Below, in pieces: positions 54,598 to 63,790 of a stretch of DNA of 64,000 nucleotides (positions within the stretch are counted from its first letter, which is position 1; every line of letters starts with the position of its first letter). The position numbers and the translations under genes are program-made. The DNA is taken from assembly GCA_002292285.1 (NCBI GenBank), contig DBBP01000031.1, positions 24,304 to 88,303 on the forward strand. Reading direction: 5' to 3'. The notes below the pieces were generated by a model that saw nothing but the letters and a program-made list of their open reading frames with translations, was not told the DNA's origin and did not search any database. This DNA comes from Proteobacteria bacterium UBA981 (GTDB lineage: Bacteria > Pseudomonadota > Gammaproteobacteria > Ga0077536).

Positions 54598-54780
54598 CGA
54601 CTAAGAACACTCCATTTTTCAGCCCTTTAGCAGCCACGAGGGCTTGTTTAAAAGGTTCTCCTAGAGAATTCGTGGATACTTTTCGTTTACGCCCACTGTA
54701 ACGTGGCGCCCTATGGTGTTGCGTCGTGCAACCGTAAAAAGTGTCTATAAAGTATCCGTTTTTTGGCTAAGTCAAAGTCA

Positions 54781-56023
54781 GTTAAGTGCCCTGCCCTGAC
54801 GCAAGATCACCAGGTAAGAGCGCTGCAGCCCGAATCGATGCCCTATGAGCGCTCGATAAAGGATTCTCGCGGCCTGCTCATTCGCGTTTCGCCCTAGGGC
54901 AAGAAGACGTGGGTATATCGCTACCGTCATCGCGACACTGGAAAGTTAGAACGGATGACGCTGGGGACTTACCCCGGCATATCACTCAGTGATGCGCCAT
55001 TGTGAAAACCCATACGAGCGCCCGAGACTATCGTGACGTTCGCATAGAAGAATCCAGTCAAAAGACTGCTGCTAAAATAGCCGCGCAAAAGCGTTCTGAA
55101 TTCACCGTGCACAAACTGTCTGCGGACTAAATTGGCGACGTAAGAACCGCAGGTGGTGACAGCTATATAGCTTTCTGGCGAAAAATTGAGAATACGCTGG
55201 ACAATAAGGTGGCAAGCGCGATCGGCGATTCGCCGGCTAATATGGTCCAGCGCGTCGACGCTATCAAAATTCTAAAGCACGTGGCGAAGAAGAACGGCCC
55301 CGTGATGGCGAACCGTACCGCCAGCTATGTGGGGCGCGCGTTTAATTGGGCGGTTGATGCGAAAAAGCTTGAACAGAATCTGCTGGTACATCTCCCCCGC
55401 CACGAAGAAAAGCCTAAACCCCGCTGCCTGACGACCACGGAAGTACGATCCTTTTGGAAGAACGCACCCGATGCATTCAATAAAGATTGGGAAGACTTCT
55501 ACAAGCTGATACTGTTAACGGGATTGCGGCCTGGCGAAATGGCCCGGCTCAAAGTAGACCAAGTCGACTTGGCGGAAAAGCTTATCTGCCTTCCTGAGAC
55601 TAAGGATAAAACTGAACTCCTGCTGCCGCTGCGCAAACAAGCGCACGTCATTCTGAAACGTCGATGTAAGGGCATAAGCACTCGGTGTTTTACAGGCCGT
55701 CCGATCCCAAGAAATCCATCCGACCGGACAGCGTGCAAGGACCATTTAAGGATGCTATCTCGGCACTTGGCATAAAGCCCACTACACCACACGACTTACG
55801 CCATATGGTGGCGACGGGCTTGTCTGCATTGCGTGCGCCGCGCCTTATCGTGTCGAAGGTGCTGAACCATAAAGACCGAAGCGTAACTGCGATTTATGAC
55901 CGGCATAGATACCTCGAGGAAATGCGTGAAGGGTTGCAGAAATGGGCAGTTCACTTAGAGGAATTGGAGCCTAAGCACGCTAAGAAGGTGAAAAGAGTTA
56001 TCGTCAAATCTGGTGTTCAGTAA
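54781..56023 (+). pseudogene. Tyrosine-type phage/island integrase, broken
   Basis: P4-type integrase in pieces. The N-terminal domain is readable from about 54787 (SRGLLIRVSP, then a TAG stop, then GKKTWVYRYRHRDTGKLERM and LGTYPGISLSDA). It degrades between about 55005 and 55200, where further stops occur. The core and catalytic parts are open at 55209-55775 (LTGLRPGEMARLK holds the first catalytic Arg). A frameshift near 55690 moves the rest to 55685-56023, with PHDLRHMVATGL (His-x2-Arg) and the Tyr region HKDRSVTAIYDRH. All catalytic motifs survive but not in one frame. Confidence 0.9.
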
Positions 56024-56029
56024 AATGAA

Positions 56030-57274
56030 TCAGGCGGCGGCCTGGTTGCTCGCTGTCATCTCGATCCCATCTTTGAATTTGATCCTAGTTACCAGCTTCG
56101 CAAGGTAATCAAAACCGCGTAGTCGTCTTCAGTTCTTTCCCGCACATTGACCTAGCTTGAACATCATATGCAACATGCCGTCGCGAGACAGGCAACCCTT
56201 CGAACGTTTAGTCCGATGGCGGATAGTCGCGAAGCTTGATTCAATCGAATTTCTCGTGCGGATGCTCTGCCAATACTGGGCCGGAAAATCATAAAAAGAC
56301 ATGAGCTCTTCGTGATCTTTCTGCTGGCACAAAGTGGCCTTTGGATCCTTCGCCTCATAGGTCGCGATGAATAAGTCAAACCCTGACTCAGCATCAGCCT
56401 TCGTCTCGGCGTGCCAGATCGCATGCAGGGATTGCTTCGCTTTCGCCTGTGATGATTTCGGAAAACAATTAAGGACGTTCATCGTTTTGTGCATCCAGCA
56501 CCGCTGCTGGCGGGTTTCGCCGTAGATTTCTTCGAGCGCCGCCCAGAATCCCAGCGCGCCATCACCAATCGCTAACAGCGGCGCATTCATCCCACGAGAC
56601 TTCAACTTCAGCAGCACATCGCGCCAGCCCTGCGTTGACTCACGCACGCCGTCTTCAATCGATAGAAAATGCTTATCGCCCCGCTCATTCACCCCAATGA
56701 CCACCAGCGCACACAACTTCGTCTGCTCGGCGCGCAAACCACTGTAGGCACCATCCGCCGACACGCACCTAGCGGTCACGACCTAGACAGGCCGTGCTCC
56801 AAGTCTGGTATTCCTGCGCCCAGACCTGTTTCAACCGTGATACCGTGCTCGCCGATAGACCCTTGGCTTGCGGCCCTACCAGAACGCTCAGCGCTTCCCC
56901 ATCTCACCTGATGAAACCCCTTTCAGATACAGCTACGGTAGCGCCGCTTCCGATGTTCTGGTCTTTCGAACGTAGGGCGGAACCAGGGCTGACCGGAACG
57001 TCGCCGGCTCTCCCTTCTTCGCACGCACCTACGGCGCCTTCACCGTGACCGGAGCAATACCCGCCTGGAGTTGTCGCTCTGGGAGATAGCCGTTACGCAC
57101 CACTGCCGCTCCTCTCGCTTCCGTCACGCGACCAGAAAGACTCGCTAACAATTCCTGCAGCTTTGCATCGACCGCTTGCCGGATTAGATCCTCGGCTCCC
57201 GCTCTCAGCATCGACGGCAGCGCATCTGCAGCTTCGACTCGACCGAATAATTCAACAACGTTATTCTTTTTCAT
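56030..57274 (-). pseudogene. IS256-family transposase, broken copy 1
   Basis: N-terminal part at 57029-57274 (NNVVELFGRVEAADALPSML, ending VVRNGYLPERQ and PVTVKAP), then a frame with VPPYVRKTRTSEAALP, and the catalytic part at 56129-56779 with CVSADGAYSGLRAEQTKLCA, GDGALGFWAALEEIYGE, RCWMHKTMNVL and NSIESSFATIRHRTKRSKG. It is interrupted by stops near 57029, 56960 and 56780 and by a TGA at 56129 (probably a former Trp), after which RRLRGFDYLAKLVTRIKF continues to 56030. Clear terminal inverted repeats were not found. Confidence 0.85.
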
Positions 57275-57299
57275 GGTGTTGTATCCTCTTGGGTTGACT

Positions 57300-57542
57300 T
57301 GCTGTGTGGTGACAACATTTCATCCAGATACGCCGCCTCCAGAGCCCACCTGCTGCCGCCGTTCGATGGTAAGCCATGTTCTCCACCGTCTCTTGCTAGA
57401 CAAACTCGCCCTCATGTTTTGACGACATCAGCTGGGCGGTTTCAATGCCGCTCAAACGCGGAAGTCGGATGATCTCCCACGAACGGAAGGCGTAGCCGTC
57501 GTAGCGGGGCAGTGAGTGATCCAAAACGTGGAGTATTTTCAT
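57300..57542 (-). pseudogene. N-terminal remnant of an exosortase-associated glycosyltransferase
   Basis: MKILHVLDHSLPRYDGYAFR at 57542, then SWEIIRLPRLSGIETAQLM and SSKHEGEF, is the start of the GT4-type family found with exosortase A exopolysaccharide loci. A TAG at 57396 interrupts it, after which QETVENMAYHRTAA continues the family pattern in frame, and homology stops near the IS256 copy. The 3' end given is approximate. The rest of the gene is missing, so this is a dead fragment cut by the insertion. Confidence 0.75.
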
Positions 57543-57817
57543 GAAGGGGAAGGTCGCTGCGCGGGGCAAGTTATGTCCTATTGCCCACGCCTTGAACACC
57601 GATATTGCGGAGTCTTCCGGTTCGTTTTGCACGACGACGCAATGATTGAATGTTTGGTGCTCGTGTTCATCCGGTCAATGGAGTCTCGATAGAATCGTTA
57701 CCCAATCGTCGTTGTCCGGCGCCATGCAAATCATCTCGTCGAGAAACACGTCGACGCACAAACGATGCCGCCCCACGAGGCCGAGGGAGTAGAGCCGGAA
57801 CGTATTATGCTTAGCGC

Positions 57818-59247
57818 ATGGGAAATAGATCGCACATCACACCGAAAATGGTCCTCGCGCGGACAGCGGACAAGTTCGTGCGCACGGTATTGTCGGCATT
57901 ACTCTTGATCAATCTGGTGCCGTCGGTGGCGGTAGGCGACCTTCAGGCTGCTGACCTTGATGGACAGATTGTCGCAGCGCGTCAGCTCGTCGATGAGCTA
58001 CTGGCGCGTTTCACCACGAGCCACCCTGATGTTGTCAGCGCAAAATTGGTTTTGGACCGACTCATTGCGCGGCAAGGTAGTGTTAGCGGCGCTTTGCAGT
58101 CTGGCGATGCAAAGCATCGGTCGCCGCCAAAGGCTGCTGGCGAAGTGGGAGTCGCAAATGTACATCCGACATCACCAGCGTTGCCAATTGCCCAAGCGCG
58201 GCAGGAACGCCGGGTCTACACCGTCGAGCAGTTTCGCCAGCTGTGTGCACTTCCCGGGATTGTGGGATGTTTCGATTTTGAGGGTCCAGAGCCGCTGTCA
58301 AGTTCACGCAACGCCATCGTCGGCGCGCTCGGTCAATCGGCTGACGGTCGGGTCCGCTCGTTGCTCTACAGTGGGCCAGAAGTTGGTGGTGGGCACGGTG
58401 TGCGCATGAACTTCGCACCCGAGGACAACGCCGATCACGGTTCCTTTAAAGTCACCGCCGATGTCTTCGGCCCGGGCGATTTGATGACTGTGCAATGGAG
58501 TCAGTGGTTATCACCTAGCCTGGTCCGCGATTTCGATGGTCAGGGGACCCTAAACTCCGCCCAGATTGGTGGAGATGGTCCGAAACAATTGATCATCAAT
58601 GAAATCGGCGATAAGCGCGGCTGTTCGTTCGGACAAGTCGTCATAAGTAACGCGTACTGGCGAGGAATCGCCGGGATGTACCACGGGTGTGGTTTGTGGT
58701 TTAGCCCGCGGCAAAAGCTTGAGCTCCGTGACGGGAAACAACGCGGGACCGACATTCAGCCGGGGGGGACAACGTTTGCCGACGCGCTTATTTTAGATCG
58801 AAAGTGGACTACCTCTACCCAACGGAACCTGAGAACCTGCTGTCTCTCCGCGGCCTTTCCGCTCGTGCGCATTCGGACCGCTACCACGGCTGTGTGGGCT
58901 GGAGAGCGGCCCACTGGACAACCTTTCGCGTTGAACTGGATATTGCTTATTGCCGGGCCAAATGGAAGAGCCAACGTGAGATTCCGCCGGATTGTGCGAA
59001 TTCTGATGGACATGTGCGGTATTGGGTCAAGTATGCCGACGAGGCGAAACCTTGGCTGGTGATCGACCAGCCGCTGCCACTGCGTTGGAAAGCAGGCCAC
59101 TCTGAACGCTACGGTCGCTTTAGTTTTACACCCTACAACACCAATGAAACGAGCAAGCCCGACAAGCCGGATGCGTTCACCATCTACGATGACATTGTCA
59201 TCGCGCGGAACGCGCCCAATTTGCCGTGGGTTCATGCTTCACGGTGA
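57818..59247 (+). pseudogene. Secreted protein with polysaccharide-lyase-like C-terminal region, frameshifted
   Basis: First frame 57818-59062: a signal-type helix (FVRTVLSALLLINLVPSVAV), a helix with ELLARFTTSHPDVVSAKLVL that resembles the end of polysaccharide chain-length proteins, then a beta-rich domain (CFDFEGPEPLSSSR onward). Near 58800 the sense frame shifts to 58804-59247, which continues plausibly: HWTTFRVELDIAYCRAKWKS, YWVKYADEAKPWLVI and TIYDDIVIARN. The ending is like secreted jelly-roll lyases, but I cannot name a family. Either a true frameshift mutation or a sequencing error. Confidence 0.6.
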
Positions 59248-60246
59248 AGGTACTGTGGACAGACTCCGAGGCGGCTCAGTTGGGGCACAAAGCCGGCCAA
59301 GGTGGCAAGAAGCCATCAAATTTCTCTTCCCTAACCACCGCCGACGTCGTACCGAATAAGGACCCTGACAAATTTGCTTGGCTACCTCACGCCGCCAGGC
59401 AATTTAAGTACCGGAAATTTATCGACGACGGCATCACAGAGAAGTTTTTCACCGCCATCAACGCGACCGGAAGGCGCCCACGGCGCGAAATCAGTGACCA
59501 CGAATGTCAGCGCTCCGAGAAGGCTTTTAAGGGCCAATTCCGAGAGGTCGCCGAACTACATGGAGGCCGGGATCGACAGCACTGCGGCGCTCATTACCGC
59601 TCCGATCAGGGTCGGCCGATACATGACTGCGAAAAGAGTTCTTGCCATGAAATCAGCCGCAGCAGCGCACTGGCGGGCGCTGAATGCACCGTATTTATCG
59701 TGAATGAGCAGCGCGTGATCGGGATGCGAAGCGGCGGTCCCGAACAAAGTTTGATGAAGCAAATAAGACAGGGCGTTTACTTTAGTGGGCAACGTCCGGC
59801 TAGTCCTCGTGGCGAATACCTTGGTCGTTGCGTGACGTGAAACTACTCGGCAGAGCCGCTCGCGATCCTCGGCGAGCTCTGGTGCACGAGCAAAACCGAT
59901 AGCCGCTTGTCAGCGATGCTTGGGGAGAAGCACTATATTCCTTTTCGTTTGTTGGACGAGCGGGCCCAACGCACAGTTTCACGAATCACCAATCTATCAG
60001 CCCGCCGCTCGTTCGCTCACACGATACGCAATGTGATTCGAACGGCGCTGCAGGATGAATCCGATTCCGCTCGCCTGACCGCCGGCCAATCGCAAAGACA
60101 CCACAGGACTCAGGGTACGTCTCCATAACCATCCTTCGCGACGAGTATACTCTCTAGCCGTAAACAGCCGAATTTAATCGACCGCCAGAACCAGCGCTGC
60201 AATCGTAAGCGGCGCTGACCGTGTAACCAAGGTTGAAACAGACACA
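59248..60246. other. Decayed island DNA between secreted protein and O-antigen-ligase-like gene
   Basis: Open frames here (for example 59226-59840 on plus) lack recognisable domains. The only remnant I can name is the acyl-CoA ligase start at 59610-59792 on the minus strand. I see nothing definite in 59850-60246. Confidence 0.55.
59610..59792 (-). pseudogene. N-terminal remnant of an acyl-CoA ligase (exosortase-associated type)
   Basis: The translated start ALSYLLHQTLFGTAASHPDH, then ALLIHDKYGAFSARQCAAAA and DFMARTLFA, resembles the first 60 residues of AMP-forming ligases found in exosortase A gene clusters. After about 59620 the similarity stops, and the rest of a roughly 500-residue enzyme is absent. 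The open frame starts with TTG. Assignment rests on a short stretch and on the neighbourhood. Confidence 0.55.
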
Positions 60247-61578
60247 ATGACCTTAACCGGGCTCGCATTCCTGATTTCGTTCGCTTACGGGATGTTGTCG
60301 GCGCTTGGCCGCCATCCGATTTACGGACTGACCACCTACATCGCGGTGTTGTTTTTGCACCCGCCGTCTCGCTGGTGGGGAGCCAGTTTGCCAGGTGGGC
60401 GATGGGCGTTAGTTGCGTCTTTAGTCACATTTTTCGCCTATCAATCGCGCTCCTCACTGCTGATGAAACCGACCAAAATTCGATCGCACAGCATTTTCAT
60501 GGCACTTTCGATATTGTTCGTTTGGATGGTCATCCAGTGGCCGTGGGCACTGTGGACAGCGAAGCACGGGGAAATTGTTGAGCTTTACTTCAAATACCTG
60601 ATTTTGATGTATTTGTTCTATCACGTGGTAAGCACCGATCGGCATCTGCGCATGATTTTATGGACCTACATATTCGGCTGCTTCTACCTTGGATGGATAG
60701 CCTACACCACGTATACAGGAGGGAGATTCGAAGGTTTTGGCGGACCTGATACCGGCGAGGCTAACGCTGGCGCCTTAGCGCTCGTACTGGGCGTGTTCGC
60801 CGTAGCGCCTATTTTTCTGACGGGGACTCTTACAGAAAGACTTCTTCTGATGGGCGCCGTTCCGTTCATCATGAACGGCATCATTACAACGGCGAGCCGC
60901 AGCGCATTTCTAGCACTGTCTATTGGTGGGTTGATCTACCTGTATTTTTCGCCGAAACGATACCGAGGACGGATTGTATTGTTGGGTGCGCTCGGAGTCG
61001 TCGCGTTCGTCGTGCTCGCGAACGACTTCTTCTGGGGACGGATGGGTTCGCTCAAACACGCTGGATCGGACGTCGCGGTAGAGATCACTGAAGGAGGCCG
61101 AAAGGTATCCGCTGGCTTTGGCCGGGTCGTATTAATGGAGGCGCAGATGCAGATGTTTCTCACCAACCCGCTGGGTCACGGGCATCGCGGCACGGCTGCC
61201 TTAAGCTCTCAATATCTTGACGAAAGATTTCTCACTGGCGCCGCCGACACGAACCGTGCGCGTTCTTCCCACAGTACGTTTTTTACATTGATGGTTGAGC
61301 ACGGAGTTGTCGGGATTGCCGTGTATTTCGCGATGCTGTGGTGGTGTTTCTTTACATTACGACGTGCTAGCCGAATTTGTCGGAATGGCACACCGTTTCA
61401 AAGCGCGCTACTACCATCACTCGCGGCAGGACTGGCGGCGACGTTTGTTGGCGACTGCTTTGTAGACTATCTCAAGTTCGAACCTCGCATATGGTTCATC
61501 GTGATGCTGATGATCTTGGTGGACGGTACAAAACTCACCGGGAATGGCGCGCTAACAACGTCACGAGGAGTTCGCTGA
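60247..61578 (+). CDS. O-antigen ligase-like membrane protein (Wzy/exosortase-associated type)
   Basis: A 443-residue polytopic membrane protein of the O-antigen ligase/polymerase superfamily. It starts TLTGLAFLISFAYGMLSALG and has about ten helices. The long extracytoplasmic loop carries NPLGHGHRGTAAL and ARSSHSTFFTLMVEHGVVGI, the conserved His-containing part. Members of the putative O-glycosylation ligase group of exosortase A clusters look like this. The frame is intact although its neighbours are broken, so it may be a leftover. Confidence 0.8.
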   Translation: MTLTGLAFLISFAYGMLSALGRHPIYGLTTYIAVLFLHPPSRWWGASLPGGRWALVASLVTFFAYQSRSSLLMKPTKIRSHSIFMALSILFVWMVIQWPWALWTAKHGEIVELYFKYLILMYLFYHVVSTDRHLRMILWTYIFGCFYLGWIAYTTYTGGRFEGFGGPDTGEANAGALALVLGVFAVAPIFLTGTLTERLLLMGAVPFIMNGIITTASRSAFLALSIGGLIYLYFSPKRYRGRIVLLGALGVVAFVVLANDFFWGRMGSLKHAGSDVAVEITEGGRKVSAGFGRVVLMEAQMQMFLTNPLGHGHRGTAALSSQYLDERFLTGAADTNRARSSHSTFFTLMVEHGVVGIAVYFAMLWWCFFTLRRASRICRNGTPFQSALLPSLAAGLAATFVGDCFVDYLKFEPRIWFIVMLMILVDGTKLTGNGALTTSRGVR

Positions 61579-61683
61579 TACAGCTTCATAATGGTGGCGC
61601 CACCTGGGGTGTCGAAGCTTATCCTGTACGCCAAAATTGTCACGTAGCTTCGCCGCGCGCAGAGCAGGAGTAGATCGAGAGGG

Positions 61684-62158
61684 TTAGCGCAGCGATTGCA
61701 ACAGTTTGCGCAAGTAGACAATCGGAATAGCACAGGTGCTCGCGCTGGGGTCACGCAACACGTTTTCCTTTTTCCCTTTAACGAGCACATGATTGATCAC
61801 ACCAACGACGGTTCCCGAGTCACGCAAATATACCGGACTGCCGCTGTTTCGGGGATAGGCCGTGGCGTCGAGTTGAAGGACTTTATACGGATCGCGCAAA
61901 GTGACGATCTGTGCGGCGGTCAATTCGCGAGGGCTTCGAGCCGGGATCGTAATCGGCGTGATTGCAAAAATGATGCCTTTATGGGTGACAGGGTATAGGC
62001 CGAGTACCACGCCTATTGGGAAACCGGTAAACGCGATGCCATCGCCTTCCCTCGCAACACCATCTGGTGCGAACTTCATAGGCGTGAGCGGCGCACCGAT
62101 GACCCTGAGAATGGCTAGGTCGTGTTCGACGTCAGATGCAACGATGGTCGTGTTGCAC
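61684..62158 (-). pseudogene. Trypsin-like serine protease, C-terminal half (split by IS256-family insertion)
   Basis: From the insertion point the protein reads TTIVASDVEHDLAILRV, with the catalytic Asp, then FTGFPIGVVLG and ATAYPRNSGSPVYLRDSG with the catalytic Ser in NSGSP, and stops at 61684. The N-terminal half with the catalytic His is at 63490-63790. Joining position 63490 to 62150 keeps the frame exactly (385 plus 467 bases, counted from 63874, is a multiple of three). The nominal start inside the insertion element is not biological. Confidence 0.88.
62151..62158. repeat. Target-site duplication, copy 1
   Basis: TGTTGCAC directly outside the left inverted repeat of the IS256-family element. 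It matches TGTCGCGC at 63490-63497 in six of eight bases, as expected for an old 8-bp duplication. Confidence 0.75.
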
Positions 62159-63489
62159 GAGACTGTAAATAATTCTGTGTAAACGGCCACATGCTGGCTT
62201 ATAAATGAGCGGTAACACGTTCGCCAAATTCGATACCAAATCGATTCAACGCGAGCTTTCAATTTCGGATCGGCATCGTCCATTTCTTTGAAGCTTCGCG
62301 GATGGCCAAATACGCAGCCTTTATCGACGATCGTTCGCTCGGAAAAAACTTGCGTTTGCGCGTCGCCTTACGCAGTACGCTGTTCAACGATTCGATCGCG
62401 TTGGTCGTATAGGTAACCTTGCGGATGTCCGGCGAATAATCATAAGTTGCGATCAGATTCGGCCAATTATCGCGCCAGGATTTGGCAATCTGCGGGTACT
62501 TTTCGTCCCAAGTTGCTGCAAACGCATAGAGCGCCGCCAGCGCTTCAGCTTCCGTTGCCGCTTGGTAGATTGTCTTCAGATCGCGCGTGACGAACTTGTA
62601 ATCTTTCCATGGCACAAATCGCAGCGAATTGCGGACCATGTGGACGATGCACAGTCGAACCTTGGTCTGTGGATATTCAGCGGCGATGGCATCTGGAAAT
62701 CTTTTCAAGCCGTCGACGCAAGCAATCAATATATCCTTCACGCCGCGCATTTTGAGCTCGGCCATAATCGCCGGCCACGACTGAGCACCTTCCGTTTGGG
62801 CTAACCATAGCCCTAACAATTCCTTGTAACCGGCGAGATTCACGCCCAAGGCCAAATACATCGATTAATTAATCACTTGCTAGTTGTGCCGAACCTTCAA
62901 CACGATGCAATCCAGATAAACAATCGGATACAGACCATCTATTGGTCGGCTCTGCCAGGCTGACACCTGCTCAATGACCCGGTCGGTGACCTTCGATATC
63001 AAGCTCGGAGAGACATTCGCGTCGTACAGCTCTTTGAATGCAGCAGCGATATCTCGGGTGCGCATGCCCTTGGCATACAAATACAGGATCTTATCGTCCA
63101 TCTCGATCATGCGCGTTTGACCCTTGGCGACCGGTTGCGGCTCGAAGCTGTCGTTGCGGTCTCGCGGCGTGTCTATCTCGACCTCGCCGTGATCGCCCTT
63201 GAGCCGTTTACGGCTTTGACCGTTGCGACTATTGCCGCTGCCGCGGCCGTCAGGCGCGTGCTTCTCATAACCGAGGTGCTGATCGAGCTCAGCGTTGAAC
63301 GCCGTTTCTATAAAGTTCTTCCGCAACGCATGCGTCAGTTCACTGTGGTCTGCCTCTGTCTTAATCCCTTTCGCAATTTCTTCCGCTAAGGCTCGGACTT
63401 TCGATTCGTCCATCGTTGTTCCCATGATTGCTCTCCTCTGACAGGATATTTAAAATCATGGTCGCTTACACAATCTCGTGGACAGTCTC
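62159..63489 (-). mobile_element. IS256-family insertion sequence, copy 2, 1331 bp
   Basis: Bounded by inverted repeats starting GAGACTGT (62159-62166; complement at 63482-63489), followed after 9 variable bases by TGTGTAA-R-CG-R-CCA on both ends. Size, repeats and an 8-bp duplication fit the IS256 family. It interrupts the protease gene. Its transposase is inactive by in-frame stops. Confidence 0.9.
62199..63425 (-). pseudogene. IS256-family transposase, copy 2, three in-frame stops
   Basis: Mutator-type DDE transposase of normal length (about 408 codons) in one frame. It starts GTTMDESKVRALAEEIAKG and shows FNAELDQHLGYEKH, DRNDSFEPQPVAKGQ, the first catalytic Asp in PIVYLDCIVLKV, DGLKRFPDAIAAEYP, CIVHMVRNSL and TTNAIESLNSVLRK. 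Stops: TAG at 62880, TAA at 62865, and a TGA near 62259, where relatives have Trp. After it the frame reads KLALNRFGIEFGERV to the true stop at 62199. Confidence 0.9.
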
Positions 63490-63497
63490 TGTCGCGC
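63490..63497. repeat. Target-site duplication, copy 2
   Basis: TGTCGCGC directly outside the right inverted repeat; partner of TGTTGCAC at 62151-62158. Confidence 0.75.
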
Positions 63498-63790
63498 CGT
63501 TCCCCGTCGCGCCCATGCCCGACCAGAATCACCAATCGTTCTTTATGCTCGGAGTCGAAACTCGTCGGCACGACGTGATGATTCGTCGCCACGTATTCGC
63601 CTCCAGCAATCGCGAAACCGGTACCAAGCAATCGTATGGGTTGTCGGCGCGTCGCGAGATAGGTCCCGATGCCGACGATTGAGGGCTTTACCGTTTCGAT
63701 CGGGTCAGGTAATTCGCCCGCAGTAACCACGCTGCTAGCGCAACTGCATAGCGATATGCCGAGGCGCGTTAGATGCTCGCTAGCAGATCT
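63490..63790 (-). pseudogene. Trypsin-like serine protease, N-terminal half
   Basis: The reading includes GISLCSCASSVVTAGELPD, which looks like the end of a secretion signal, then VKPSIVGIGTYLATRRQPIR and GGEYVATNHHVVPTSF with the catalytic His, up to the insertion after LVGHGRDGERRD. Upstream the frame merges with an IS110-type transposase end and there is no own start codon, so the true N-terminus is lost. With the C-terminal half it would form a small chymotrypsin-fold, HtrA-like periplasmic protease without a PDZ domain. Confidence 0.85.

Noticed and set aside
59226..59840. 204-residue plus-strand open frame in the island
   Set aside because: It overlaps the end of the frameshifted secreted gene and a ligase remnant on the other strand; no domain recognised.
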